A stretch of DNA of 52,874 bases, from the NCBI GenBank assembly GCA_025055255.1, contig JANWYI010000019.1:1-52874 (forward strand), read 5' to 3'. Of the stretch, positions 27,571 through 36,273 are shown piece by piece. The stretch's first letter is position 1; every line of letters starts with the position of its first letter. The DNA is from Anaerolineae bacterium (GTDB lineage Bacteria > Chloroflexota > Anaerolineae > Aggregatilineales > UBA2796). The notes below the pieces were generated by a model, which was not told the origin of the DNA, did not search any database, and saw only the letters and a list, made by a program, of their open reading frames with translations. A program made the translations under genes and the position numbers.

Positions 27571-28643
27571 TTGATGTTGCCATTTTAGGCGCTACAGGCG
27601 CTGTCGGTCAACGATTCGTCCAACTGTTGGAGCATCATCCTTGGTTTCGCGTGGCGGAAGTTGCCGCTTCAGAGCGCAGCGTCGGGCGCGCTTACGCCGA
27701 AGCCTGCCACTGGCTGCTGCCGACGCCTATGCCTAGTTCTGTGGCTCAACTAACCGTTCAACCATTGGACGCTGACTTCCATTCGCCTGTAATTCTATCT
27801 GCTTTGCCTAGCGAGGTCGCTCAAAGCCTTGAGCCTGCGCTCGCTCAGCGCGGACACTTAGTCAGCTCAAACGCGAGCGCGCATCGCATGGCAGATGACG
27901 TGCCGATCCTGTTACCTGAGCTTAACGCTGATCATGTCCAGTTGGTGGAAGTGCAGCGGCGCAAGCGCGGCTTCAGCGGCACACTGGTCACCATGTCCAA
28001 CTGCACAACCGTGCCTGTGGCAGTTGCTCTAGCGCCGCTCTTGACATTCGGCGTTCAGCAAGTGCAAGTGGTCAGCTTGCAAGCCATCAGCGGCAGCGGC
28101 TACCCTGGCGTGCCGTCGTTTGACATTTTTGACAACATCTTGCCGTATATCAACGGCGAAGAAGAAAAAGTTGAGCGCGAGCCGCGCAAAATTCTCGGCA
28201 AGCTCTCAGGCGACCAGATCATGCCGCTAGAGGCGACGTTCAGCGCAAGCTGCAATCGCGTGCCTGTGCTAGACGGGCACACAGTCGTCGTCTCAGTCAA
28301 ATTTGCCAATCCACCGAGCCTTGAGACGATCCGTCAAGCGTGGCAGAGCTTTCAGCCGCATGCGTGGGCGCGTCACTTGCCCAGCTTGCCTGACTCAATC
28401 CTGCTCTACAATGATGGGCTAGATCGTCCACAGCCGCGCCTTGACCGCGATAACGGACGTGGCATGGCGACTACAATCGGGCGGCTACGTGCCTGTAACG
28501 TGCTGGACGTAAAATTTGTAGCGCTTTCGCACAACACAGTGCGCGGTGCTGCAGGTGGCGCCATTCTCAACGCTGAGCTACTGGTTGCACAAGGCTATGG
28601 ACAGCATCTTGGCTTGCCGAGCGTGCAGCATCTGCACGCCTAG
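27567..28643 (+). CDS. asd: Aspartate-semialdehyde dehydrogenase, archaeal/fungal type
   Basis: 358 residues. It reduces aspartyl phosphate to aspartate semialdehyde with NADPH, feeding threonine, methionine and lysine synthesis. NADP motif GATGAVGQR (8-16), catalytic Cys146 in TMSNCTTVP, SGSGYPGVPS (175-184) and the substrate-side His238 in LDGHTV. The SNCTT and QAISGSGYPG forms mark the archaeal/fungal class rather than the E. coli class. With LysK at 3890 in the same window, lysine probably comes from the 2-aminoadipate route, so Asd here would mostly serve threonine and methionine. The start overlaps the preceding membrane protein. The 3' end carries nested hairpins. Confidence 0.92.
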   Translation: MIDVAILGATGAVGQRFVQLLEHHPWFRVAEVAASERSVGRAYAEACHWLLPTPMPSSVAQLTVQPLDADFHSPVILSALPSEVAQSLEPALAQRGHLVSSNASAHRMADDVPILLPELNADHVQLVEVQRRKRGFSGTLVTMSNCTTVPVAVALAPLLTFGVQQVQVVSLQAISGSGYPGVPSFDIFDNILPYINGEEEKVEREPRKILGKLSGDQIMPLEATFSASCNRVPVLDGHTVVVSVKFANPPSLETIRQAWQSFQPHAWARHLPSLPDSILLYNDGLDRPQPRLDRDNGRGMATTIGRLRACNVLDVKFVALSHNTVRGAAGGAILNAELLVAQGYGQHLGLPSVQHLHA

Positions 28644-28654
28644 CCACGCTCGGC
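28616..28654. terminator. Nested alternative hairpins at the end of asd
   Basis: GCGTGCAG (28621-28628), CAT, CTGCACGC (28632-28639) is a perfect 8-bp stem. An overlapping alternative is GCCGAGCGTG (28616-28625) with CACGCTCGGC (28645-28654), a perfect 10-bp stem. The two share GCGTG, so they exclude each other. Neither is followed by a T-run. This is probably the 3' end of the asd message. Confidence 0.45.
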
Positions 28655-28905
28655 AGGCAAGCAGATAGCGATTTGGAATTGTTCAGGCGCGTTTTCAATG
28701 GCGAACTGTCCGTTGCATTCCTTGACGACATGCTGTCCTCTCGAAGTCTTGTGAACAGGACGTGGCGCAGCCGATGCGCAATGGACATATCCTCGATAGC
28801 ACGGCTGAAGTCAATCAGAGTAGCTTTGCTACAAGTGATTGGTTGCCAGTCCACAGTGAAGAACGCTCGAATCCGATGAAAGACGCCACAATGGAGATCG
28901 AGCAT
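28640..28905 (-). pseudogene. Possible remnant of a histidine-kinase-like ATPase
   Basis: Between asd and the dGTPase the minus strand has no intact gene. Its last about 40 codons, ending at a TAG (28640-28642) that overlaps the asd stop, read RGQHVVKECNGQFAIENAPE followed by QFQIAICLPAERG. This matches the end of a HATPase_c domain (G..(V/I)V....G.(F/I)..EN...F.I.LP). Upstream, another frame reads KATLIDFSRAIEDMS, so a frameshift may separate the parts. The catalytic N-box and DxGxG are absent. It could equally be chance coding potential. Confidence 0.25.
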
Positions 28906-28911
28906 GGGCAG

Positions 28912-30063
28912 CTATGTCCGCGTGAAAGGATCGAAAAGGCGTTGCCACTCTTGCAGAGCGTAGCGATCCGTCATGCCAGCGAGATAGTCGGTCACAGCGC
29001 GATGCACGCCGTCTTGAGCAATGCGCGCTTGTGCCGACGGCGGCATTTGGTGTGGATCGGCGACAAAGGCGTTGAACAGGTCGGTCAAAAAGCGCCGCGC
29101 CTTGGCGCTCATGCGCACGACGCGATAATGGCGGTACAGATTTTGGTAAAGAAAGTCTTTCAGCTGCCGATTCATGCGCTGAAAGTCTTGAGAGTGACCA
29201 ACAACATTGTAGGGCAAGCGCTGAATATCTTGCCGTGTCTGGACGCCGCTGGCTTGGAGAGTCGCTGCAGTAGCTTGGATGGCGTCCACATTCTCGATGT
29301 GAATCAAGCGGCGGATGATCTGATGGCGCGTGATGTCATCCAGCTTGCCACCTTGCCAGCCAACGTCGGCTGTGACGCGCTGCCACAGCTCAAGCTCAGC
29401 CAGTTGCTCAGGCACGATCAAGCCTGAGCGCAAGCCGTCATCGAGGTCGTGCGCATTGTAAGCAAGCTCATCTGCCATGTTAGCGATTTGTGCCTCAAGG
29501 CTGCCGCGCAAGTTCGGATCGTAGCCTGTGACCGCACTCAGGTCGTACTCGGTCTCGTGCTTGGCAATGCCTTCCAGCATCTCGTAGGTCAAGTTCAGAC
29601 CTTGCCAGCCCTTGTAGCGCGTCTCCAGCACAGTGACAATGCGGTAGCTCTGGTGGTTATGATTGAAGCCGCCGTGATCGCGCATGAGTTCATTCAAGAC
29701 GGTCTCACCAGCGTGACCAAACGGCGAATGACCGAGATCATGGGCGAGACAGATGCCTTCCACAAGGTCTTCGTTGGCGCCAAGTGCGCGCGCTATGCTG
29801 CGCCCGATCTGTGCTACTTCGAGCGTGTGCGTCAAGCGTGTGCGATAGTAGTCGCCTTCATAGTTCACGAAGACCTGTGTCTTATACTCAAGACGGCGGA
29901 AAGCCGCAGTGTGCAGAATGCGGTCACGGTCGCGCTGAAAGGCAGTGCGATACGGATCAGGCGGCTCGGCGTGTTGCCGACCCTGACTGGCACGGCTGAA
30001 AGTAGCATAGGGCGCTAAAAACTGCTCCTCAAGCGCCTCGCGCGCCTCGCGGCTGATGATCAT
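28912..30063 (-). CDS. dgt: dGTPase-like HD-domain triphosphohydrolase
   Basis: 383 residues. Family members cleave dNTPs (classically dGTP) to the nucleoside and triphosphate. HD-domain ligands are His79 (LTHTLEVAQI) and His108/Asp109 (CLAHDLGHSPFGHAGE). FRRLEYKTQVF (56-66) and a HNHQSYRI helix (135-142) are also typical. The ATG at 30063 is chosen over one at 30099 because it has GGAG 7 nt upstream and because the predicted transcription start (near 30091) lies downstream of the longer start. Residue counts use the 30063 start. It appears monocistronic. Confidence 0.9.
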   Translation of the reverse strand: MIISREAREALEEQFLAPYATFSRASQGRQHAEPPDPYRTAFQRDRDRILHTAAFRRLEYKTQVFVNYEGDYYRTRLTHTLEVAQIGRSIARALGANEDLVEGICLAHDLGHSPFGHAGETVLNELMRDHGGFNHNHQSYRIVTVLETRYKGWQGLNLTYEMLEGIAKHETEYDLSAVTGYDPNLRGSLEAQIANMADELAYNAHDLDDGLRSGLIVPEQLAELELWQRVTADVGWQGGKLDDITRHQIIRRLIHIENVDAIQATAATLQASGVQTRQDIQRLPYNVVGHSQDFQRMNRQLKDFLYQNLYRHYRVVRMSAKARRFLTDLFNAFVADPHQMPPSAQARIAQDGVHRAVTDYLAGMTDRYALQEWQRLFDPFTRT

Positions 30064-30097
30064 CAGAGGTCTCCGCGTCGTCACATTTAGCCAAGCC

Positions 30098-30126
30098 ATT
30101 GAACATCAGATCAAGCAGTTTGTCAA
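30098..30126 (-). promoter_or_regulatory. Promoter of the dGTPase gene
   Basis: Minus-strand TTGACA (30121-30126, perfect) with a 17-bp spacer to TTCAAT (30098-30103). The predicted start is near 30091. Confidence 0.55.
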
Positions 30127-30230
30127 CCTCGTCAGCTTGAGACGCTCGCCTCTAGCACAACTCAGACTGTATCCATCTTTGCCTGACCAGAGCATGTTAA
30201 AATAAAGGTAACTTAAGTGGCAGGTGTGCT

Positions 30231-30944
30231 GTGCAGACGCTCTATCGCCTGTGGTTGGCATTTTTACCGTTGCAATTGCTCTTGATCATCGCAACAGTCG
30301 GCATGACAGTCGGCGTTATGGCAGCGCTGACTGTGCTGTTGCTGCGCGGCGGCGTTTCAACCATTGCCTCAGCTGAAAGCAGTAGCCAGCATGAGCGAAT
30401 GTTACAGGCGCGTCTGAATCGAGATCGAATCGCACCTGTTTTCACGCCTGAGGTGCAGTTTTGGTCGCCGTGGATTATCAAGTGGGCGCGTCAATACGGC
30501 GTTGATCCTGATATTCTAGCAACGGTCATCCAAATTGAGAGCTGTGGACACTACTTGGTCAGCTCGCCAGCAGGCGCGCAAGGACTGTTCCAAGTCATGC
30601 CGTTCCACTTCGCCGAAGGCGAAAACATGCTCGATCCTGAGACGAATGCTCGTCGCGGCATCGCCTACTTGATCGGCAGCCTGCAGCGCGCAGATGGGCA
30701 CATCGGCTTGGCAATGGCGGGCTACAATGGCGGCTGGGGCGTGATTCCGCGCGGCTGGGGACGCTGGGCGACTGAGACGCGCAATTACTATCGCTGGGGA
30801 TCGCTCATCTACATGGACGCGCTGGCAGGCAAAAAGCCTGAGGAAAGCGAGGCGCTGCAAAGCTGGCTGAATGCTGGCGGCATTAACTTGTGTCGGCGCG
30901 CTGCGGAGGTGTTAGCGCCGCTGCAGACGCCAACTACGCCATGA
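30231..30944 (+). CDS. Membrane-anchored lytic transglycosylase (SLT domain)
   Basis: 237 residues, GTG start. An N-terminal hydrophobic segment (10-38) anchors or exports it. SLT domain: catalytic Glu103 in VIQIESCGHY, GAQGLFQVMP (115-124) and the AGYNGGWG block. It cleaves peptidoglycan between MurNAc and GlcNAc with anhydro-product formation. A TAAAAT -10-like box lies about 28 nt upstream (30198-30203) without a clear -35. Its stop is 5 nt before the convergent MBL gene's stop. Confidence 0.85.
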   Translation: MQTLYRLWLAFLPLQLLLIIATVGMTVGVMAALTVLLLRGGVSTIASAESSSQHERMLQARLNRDRIAPVFTPEVQFWSPWIIKWARQYGVDPDILATVIQIESCGHYLVSSPAGAQGLFQVMPFHFAEGENMLDPETNARRGIAYLIGSLQRADGHIGLAMAGYNGGWGVIPRGWGRWATETRNYYRWGSLIYMDALAGKKPEESEALQSWLNAGGINLCRRAAEVLAPLQTPTTP

Positions 30945-30949
30945 GTCTC

Positions 30950-31960
30950 TCACGTCGCGTGCCAAATTGCTACGCCGTTGCACAGCTCAGGCATTACTTT
31001 GCCGTCACGCACTAAAAGGTCGAGGTGACCAAGCACTTCTGAGATAGCGAGGAACATCTCAGGTTGCCGCAGACGCGGAAACATGGCGAGCACTAGCTCG
31101 TAAAGCGTACGTGGATGCTCAGCACACAGCGCGCGCAAGCGCTCAGCGCGCTGTACGTGCATGGCAAGGCGAGTCTGGACGAGCTGCGGCACGTCTGTGA
31201 CAGGTGCGCCGTGACCAGGATAGGCAATACGGATGTCCAACTGAGCAATACGTTGCAACTGGTCTAGGTAGTCGAGCAGACGCTGCGGGCGCGGCTGATC
31301 GAGCGACTCAGGCGGCTCGATCAGCGGGTTTGAGCTGATATCGCGCAGTAAGTGGTCGCTAGAGAGCAAGACGCGCGCCTCAGGCTGATACAGGCAGATC
31401 AAGTCGCCTGCATGACCTTTGGTGTGGTAGACTTGCCATGTCCTACTGAGCAGCTCCAGCTGGTCGCCTTCCGCCAACGTGCGCGTCACGCGAGTGGGCT
31501 GCACAAAACTGCCTAGATATGCAGAGATGAACTCAATGCCTTTGATCACGTCCTCAGGCACGCCGCCTTCACGGAAAATTGGCTGTAAGTAGGCGTCAAA
31601 GGCGCGGCGAGTCGGCTCAGGTTGCTCTAGCCATAGCGCACATAACCGATGCGCACAGATTTCCGCGCCTGACTCGGCTGCAATTTCAGCTGCAAAGCCG
31701 AGATGATCTGTATGATGGTGCGAGATAACGACGCGCTCGATGTCACGAAACGTCACGCCGCAAGCCTCTAGACCTGCTTGCAGGGCTGCACGCGCCTCAT
31801 CTGTGCGCACGCCGCAGTCAATCAGCGTCAAGGGCGCTGCGTCGCTGCCGAGCGCGAGGTAGGCGAAGACGTCGCCTACAGGGAAAGGCGTCGGTATAGT
31901 GATGGCGTACAGTCCCTTGAGAATGGTCTCGTGACAGCGCGGTGTGATCTCAGTTAGCAT
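30950..31960 (-). CDS. MBL-fold metallo-hydrolase
   Basis: 336 residues from the ATG at 31960; the 35-residue longer reading runs far into the previous gene. Zn-binding motif HxHxDH: His81, His83, Asp85, His86 in VVISHHHTDHLGF, with SSDHLL and YPGHG further on, and a C-terminal winged-helix-like extension as in LACTB2/glyoxalase-II-like proteins. It probably hydrolyses a thioester, phosphoester or similar; the substrate is unknown. Its start overlaps the MaoC stop by 11 nt, so the two proteins are translationally coupled. An acyl-CoA related role would fit that neighbour. Confidence 0.85.
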   Translation of the reverse strand: MLTEITPRCHETILKGLYAITIPTPFPVGDVFAYLALGSDAAPLTLIDCGVRTDEARAALQAGLEACGVTFRDIERVVISHHHTDHLGFAAEIAAESGAEICAHRLCALWLEQPEPTRRAFDAYLQPIFREGGVPEDVIKGIEFISAYLGSFVQPTRVTRTLAEGDQLELLSRTWQVYHTKGHAGDLICLYQPEARVLLSSDHLLRDISSNPLIEPPESLDQPRPQRLLDYLDQLQRIAQLDIRIAYPGHGAPVTDVPQLVQTRLAMHVQRAERLRALCAEHPRTLYELVLAMFPRLRQPEMFLAISEVLGHLDLLVRDGKVMPELCNGVAIWHAT

Positions 31961-32480
31961 CGGTCTGCATGCCTTGACTCTCCGACGGGACAGTGGACGC
32001 TTCACTGGTCTGGCTTGGCTTGCTGCGCACCATGATTGTCCACTCGCCTTTCTGGACTGCTTCATCGCGCTGATTCAGCACTTTCACGTCTAGTGTCACG
32101 ATGCCGCCACCTGAAGCAGGCACAGGACGGCGCTTGCTGACGCTTGCCTCAACGCGGATTGTATCGCCGATGTAGACAGGCGCGCGCAGCTTCATTTCAA
32201 AACCCAAAAAGGCGATAACTGTGCCTTCCAGCACGCCTAGCTGATAGGCTAAGCCTGTGGCAATCGAGAAGACAAGCGCGCCGTGCGCAATCCGCGCGCC
32301 GAACTGCGTTGTCTCAGCGTAGCGCGCGTCCGTGTGCATCGGATTGAAGTCGCCGCTGATCCCAGCGAATGCTACCAGATCGGCTTCTGTGATGGTGCGT
32401 CCGCGCGTGCGAATCGGCAAGCCTTCTATGAATTCTTCAAACCACAGTCCGTGTCCGTAGCGATGAATTAGCTCAGTCAT
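31950..32480 (-). CDS. MaoC-family (R)-specific enoyl-CoA hydratase-like protein
   Basis: 176 residues, hot-dog fold. The hydratase-2 signature is present: catalytic Asp44 and His49 in GISGDFNPMHTD (40-51), then FGARIAHGAL (60-69). The last about 25 residues are a Ser/Thr-rich tail. It would hydrate a 2-enoyl-CoA to the (R)-3-hydroxyacyl-CoA, or act on a related acyl group. It is 9 nt after the rfbB stop and overlaps the MBL gene, an unusual grouping with sugar genes upstream. Confidence 0.87.
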   Translation of the reverse strand: MTELIHRYGHGLWFEEFIEGLPIRTRGRTITEADLVAFAGISGDFNPMHTDARYAETTQFGARIAHGALVFSIATGLAYQLGVLEGTVIAFLGFEMKLRAPVYIGDTIRVEASVSKRRPVPASGGGIVTLDVKVLNQRDEAVQKGEWTIMVRSKPSQTSEASTVPSESQGMQTDAN

Positions 32481-32489
32481 GACATATTC

Positions 32490-33518
32490 CTACTGGCTCT
32501 TTGCCTCGGCAAGGCGCTGGGCATACTGTTGTTTGTAGTACTCCAGATACTCGCCTGTCTTGATCTTACGCCACCACCACTCATTTTGCCGATACCATGC
32601 AACGGTCTGTGCCAGCAAACTTTCGAAGTCATCGTTGCGTTGCCAACCAAGTGCCTTGATCTTGGTGCAGTCCAGCGCGTAGCGCCGATCATGACCGGGG
32701 CGATCTGCCACAAAGCGGATCAGCGACTCAGGCTTGCCCAACAGGCGCAGAATGCGGCGCGTCACGTCAATGTTGTGATGTTCATTCTCGCCGCCGACGT
32801 TGTAGACCTCGCCAGGCGCGCCGACGTGCAGCACAAGGTCAATAGCACGCGCGTGATCGTCCACATACAGCCAATCGCGCACTTGCTTGCCGTCGCCATA
32901 GACAGGCAATGGGCGATCATCAATTGCCTCTGTGATGAAGAGCGACATCATTTTCTCAGGGTACTGGTACGGACCGTAAGTGTTGCTGCCGCGCGTGACC
33001 GTTGTGTGCATGCCATGCGTCACGTGATAAGCGCGCACCATCATCTCGCCGCCTGCCTTCGCCGCTGAGTACGGATTGTTCGGCTGCAGCGGATCGGTCT
33101 CTTTGAAGGCGCCTTCGGCGATCCAGCCGTAGACTTCATCTGTGCTGACCTGATGGAAGCGCTTAATGCCGAGCTGACGCGCCTGCTCCAGCAGCACATA
33201 GACGCCGATCACGTCTGTCTCCAGAAAGGCGTGTGAGTTCATGATGCTGCGATCCACGTGCGACTCAGCCGCAAAGTTGACGATTGCGTCAATCTGGTAC
33301 TCTTCTAGGGCGCGCCTGACCGCTTGAGCATCAGCGATGTCGCCGCGCACAAAGCGATAGTTCGGCTCATCATGCACAGGCAGCAAGTTGTCAAGATTGC
33401 CGGCATAGGTCAGCTTGTCGAAGACGACGATTGTGTAGTGTGGATAGGTCTGCACCATATGGCGCACGAAGGCGCTGCCGATGAAACCTGCACCACCAGT
33501 TACTAAGATGTTTTTCAT
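32490..33518 (-). CDS. rfbB: dTDP-glucose 4,6-dehydratase
   Basis: 342 residues. It converts dTDP-glucose to dTDP-4-keto-6-deoxyglucose, the first step toward rhamnose and other deoxysugars. NAD motif GGAGFIG (8-14), STDEVYG (125-131) carrying the Asp/Glu acid-base pair, and YSAAK with Tyr150/Lys154. The sequence NPYSAAKAGGEMMVRAYHVT is typical of RfbB. No rfbA, rfbC or rfbD is in the window. Its start overlaps the stop of the upstream membrane glycosyltransferase by ATGA, supporting a role in making the sugar used by that enzyme or by nearby cell-surface glycosylation. Confidence 0.93.
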   Translation of the reverse strand: MKNILVTGGAGFIGSAFVRHMVQTYPHYTIVVFDKLTYAGNLDNLLPVHDEPNYRFVRGDIADAQAVRRALEEYQIDAIVNFAAESHVDRSIMNSHAFLETDVIGVYVLLEQARQLGIKRFHQVSTDEVYGWIAEGAFKETDPLQPNNPYSAAKAGGEMMVRAYHVTHGMHTTVTRGSNTYGPYQYPEKMMSLFITEAIDDRPLPVYGDGKQVRDWLYVDDHARAIDLVLHVGAPGEVYNVGGENEHHNIDVTRRILRLLGKPESLIRFVADRPGHDRRYALDCTKIKALGWQRNDDFESLLAQTVAWYRQNEWWWRKIKTGEYLEYYKQQYAQRLAEAKSQ

Positions 33519-34921
33519 GCGTTTTGTACCTCAACTTGTGGAGAGCGTCCATGCTGTGTCCAAAAATGCAGCACGGCATGTGCTGAGAATAAAAAAAGCA
33601 GCGGATCGCTGGGCGCACGGTAGCGTGTGTATGGCGTTGTCAGCACGTGAAAGGCGGTCAGGATGAACAGGATCAGCCAGATCAGCGAGACATCGCGCCA
33701 TGCGTGCCGAGTCTGCCACAGACCGACTAGGGCGAGGATCAACAAGCCGCCGAAGTAAATGCGATGCGCCCAGCGTCCAAGAATGCTGAATAGCGGCTCA
33801 GCGTAGATGTCGCCTTGTGTGGCAAAGCCATGTGCGCGTATTTCTTCAGGCTCGGTCAGGACGCGAATTGTGCCATCTGCTTGGCGCACAAACGGCACGA
33901 CGCCATTGATCGGATTCCGCATTGGGAAAATGTCAGGTGTCCATTGAGCGTAGAGTTTCCAGAACAGCAGCGCTGGGATTTGGTCAGGATTTTCGCGCAA
34001 ATAGGCGAGCGCCATGCTGATCAATCGCTCTCGGTTCTCCAGCAGACGTTCAGCTACCTCGCCCGACTGTGCCTGCACGTCCAGATGCTCAGGTAGCCAT
34101 GAGAGTGAGTAGCCCGCTTGAATGAATGGCACAGTGTAGGGACTATTTCCGCCCCAGAGCGCTACGCCTAAGTTGCCGCCAATTGGGACAAAGCGATTAA
34201 ACGTCTGATAAGTCTGCCACAGCCATGGCGCAATCACGGCAAGGCTGGTCAGCGCTGCAGGCACAAGGCGCACTATACTCTGCCACAGACTCAGGCGAAA
34301 TAAAAGCCACAGCGCGCCACCAAGCGCGACCAGCACTGCAGGCGCACGAGTCAGTGCCAACAGACCGATTGAGACGCCGCACGCCACAATCACAAGCCAT
34401 GTACCACTATCAAGCCGTTGACGTTCACGCAGGGCGACAAAGCTGAGCGCTGTCAGGCTGAGCAACATCGTCAAGAGCGACGTATAGCTGACGCTGAGCG
34501 TTTGAAAGATCAAGTACGGATACAGCGCAAAGAAAACGCCTGCCAGCGCGCCAATTGTAGGTCTGCCGAGCAGCTGCCTGCCCAGCTGATAGACTGCCCA
34601 GACAGTCACTAGGTCGAACAGAATATTCAGCACGCTGACCGTAGCCAGTGAGCGTCCGCCGACTGCGTAGGCAACTGCTAACAGCACAGGATACAGCACG
34701 GTCGAAGTTTCTACATCAACCTGTCCTGCTTCAATGCCCAAAACGCCCGTTGCCAACAGGTTCTGCGCACGGACATCATAGCCGCCTTCGCCATGTATTA
34801 CGTCGCCCTCAAAGGCTAGATGTCGTCCAAAAATGAGCAGCGCGCCTAGACGTGCTGCAAGGCACAAAACAAGTATAGCAGGCAACCAGTAGCGCTCTGA
34901 AATGTTAAGCAGCTTGCTCAT
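33515..34921 (-). CDS. GT39-like membrane glycosyltransferase (1)
   Basis: 468 residues with about ten membrane segments. After the first segment comes a periplasmic loop rich in acidic residues (AFEGDVIHGEGGYDV, 36-50), in the position where GT-C/ArnT-like enzymes bind metal and the polyprenyl-phosphate sugar. ALYPYLIFQT and LTRAP in later segments also fit. It probably moves a lipid-linked sugar to a surface acceptor. The start lies 17 nt inside the preceding gene's end and the stop overlaps rfbB by 4 nt. Confidence 0.75.
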   Translation of the reverse strand: MSKLLNISERYWLPAILVLCLAARLGALLIFGRHLAFEGDVIHGEGGYDVRAQNLLATGVLGIEAGQVDVETSTVLYPVLLAVAYAVGGRSLATVSVLNILFDLVTVWAVYQLGRQLLGRPTIGALAGVFFALYPYLIFQTLSVSYTSLLTMLLSLTALSFVALRERQRLDSGTWLVIVACGVSIGLLALTRAPAVLVALGGALWLLFRLSLWQSIVRLVPAALTSLAVIAPWLWQTYQTFNRFVPIGGNLGVALWGGNSPYTVPFIQAGYSLSWLPEHLDVQAQSGEVAERLLENRERLISMALAYLRENPDQIPALLFWKLYAQWTPDIFPMRNPINGVVPFVRQADGTIRVLTEPEEIRAHGFATQGDIYAEPLFSILGRWAHRIYFGGLLILALVGLWQTRHAWRDVSLIWLILFILTAFHVLTTPYTRYRAPSDPLLFLFSAHAVLHFWTQHGRSPQVEVQNA

Positions 34922-36203
34922 CTTGATTTCCGATTGCGGCGCGTCCTGCCAGTGTCAAACTGGCAAAAATCAGCCAGATCGCCTCTACTGGAAACAGGTA
35001 GCGTGGAATGGCTGTCAGGAACAGGTGCAGCGCATAAAAGTAACCTAGCACGCCGTAGAGTGGCAGTGTTTGCCAGAAGACGTGCCAACGGAACATGCCA
35101 AGCAGTACGCCGATCAGACCGAGCGCAAGCGCGCCGATGTGAAAGATGTAGAGCGAGAGTTTCGGCAGAAAATTGTCGCCGCTCAGTACAGCCACAAAGC
35201 CTGCTAAGCTACGACCTGTCTGCCACCACGTCACGACCAAATTGCGCAGACTCTCGCCTTGAAAAAAGACCGTGTTGTGTGGTTGCAGCGTTGCCTCAAG
35301 CAGATTAGCTACGCGGCGTGCCACATAACTGAGTGGATCGCTTAAGATCGTCTCGATAGCGCGCTGTGCGTAGATTTCATCGTTACGGAACTGATCTGCC
35401 TCTGTAATGCCTGCACGCTCATCCACGCACTGCGGACCGCACCAGCCTTCATTTGTGCCAAGATATAGGTTTGCCGCAAAACCGCCACCGCCAATCACGA
35501 GCACGTTCCAGCGCAACAGGTTATACAGTGTCCAGCTAAGGACAACTGCGCTGTACGCGACAGACAACACAGCGATCAGTCGCCATGCCTGCTGACGATA
35601 GCGCCATAGCAAGTGAGCGATGAAGACCAGTGGCAGCAATAGCGCAATGGCGCGAGTCAGACTTGCCAAGCCAAGCAGAATGCCTACGAGTGCTGCTCTG
35701 TGCCATGCCATGCGCGCGCTGTGTCTTGTAGCGTGTCCATGCAAGGCAAGCGCGCTGACCATCAACGGCAAGAAAACGCTTTCGGTCAAAACTTGCCCTG
35801 CTTCAATGATAAAAATCGGATTGAGCGCGATCAGCCACGTTGCAATCACGGCTGTACGCCTGCCGAAATAGGCTTCTGCTGCTGCAAAAACTGTCCAAAC
35901 AAGCGCTGTACTCCACAGTACGTTTAACAGGCGGAAGACAGCCAAGTTGCCTTCACCGAACAGGCTCTGCACAACGCCCGTATAGAACAGATAGAACGGC
36001 GGAATCGGCGTAGCATACGGAAATTCATCGCGCAGCAGCATCAAGCCATATTTCAGCAAGCCGAGTGTATCGCCGCCATCTACATTCGGCACGGTCAGCA
36101 ACACAAAAGCCAAGCGTAGCAACAGAGCTACGCTGAGAATGAGCGTCGGATTGCCTAGGCGTAAACTGAGCGCGTTGTGTTTCTGGGCTGACAGAGCGCG
36201 CAT
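34905..36203 (-). CDS. GT39-like membrane glycosyltransferase (2)
   Basis: 432 residues, polytopic. The first segment is followed by PNVDGGDTLGLLKYG (54-68) with the acidic residues expected of a GT-C donor loop, then PFYLFYTGVVQSLFGEGNLA and LNPIFIIEAGQVLTES. It has the same family plan as the next gene with low identity by eye, so the two are distant paralogues. It is first in the minus-strand run that continues through rfbB, maoC and the MBL gene. It is driven by a good promoter directly upstream. Confidence 0.75.
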   Translation of the reverse strand: MRALSAQKHNALSLRLGNPTLILSVALLLRLAFVLLTVPNVDGGDTLGLLKYGLMLLRDEFPYATPIPPFYLFYTGVVQSLFGEGNLAVFRLLNVLWSTALVWTVFAAAEAYFGRRTAVIATWLIALNPIFIIEAGQVLTESVFLPLMVSALALHGHATRHSARMAWHRAALVGILLGLASLTRAIALLLPLVFIAHLLWRYRQQAWRLIAVLSVAYSAVVLSWTLYNLLRWNVLVIGGGGFAANLYLGTNEGWCGPQCVDERAGITEADQFRNDEIYAQRAIETILSDPLSYVARRVANLLEATLQPHNTVFFQGESLRNLVVTWWQTGRSLAGFVAVLSGDNFLPKLSLYIFHIGALALGLIGVLLGMFRWHVFWQTLPLYGVLGYFYALHLFLTAIPRYLFPVEAIWLIFASLTLAGRAAIGNQDEQAA

Positions 36204-36235
36204 GAATTTTTGCGGACATCTTCAAGATGAGCGAG

Positions 36236-36265
36236 AGTGTAGCGCGACTCAAGCCTCTGCGTCAA
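36236..36265 (-). promoter_or_regulatory. Promoter of the glycosyltransferase-rfbB run
   Basis: Minus-strand TTGACG (36260-36265), 18-bp spacer, TACACT (36236-36241). It lies back to back with the plus-strand promoter at 36274-36282, so binding of polymerase to the two may interfere. Confidence 0.5.
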
Positions 36266-36273
36266 GGTTGCAG

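Noticed and set aside
28762-29427. 221-codon plus-strand open frame
   Set aside because: Antisense to the well-supported dGTPase gene; no recognisable motif. Similar long antisense frames at 12039-12605, 14212-14778 and 29449-30018 are likewise shadows of real genes.
31961-32065. 35-residue N-terminal extension of the MBL protein
   Set aside because: It lies inside the MaoC gene; the ATG at 31960 begins just before the conserved fold.
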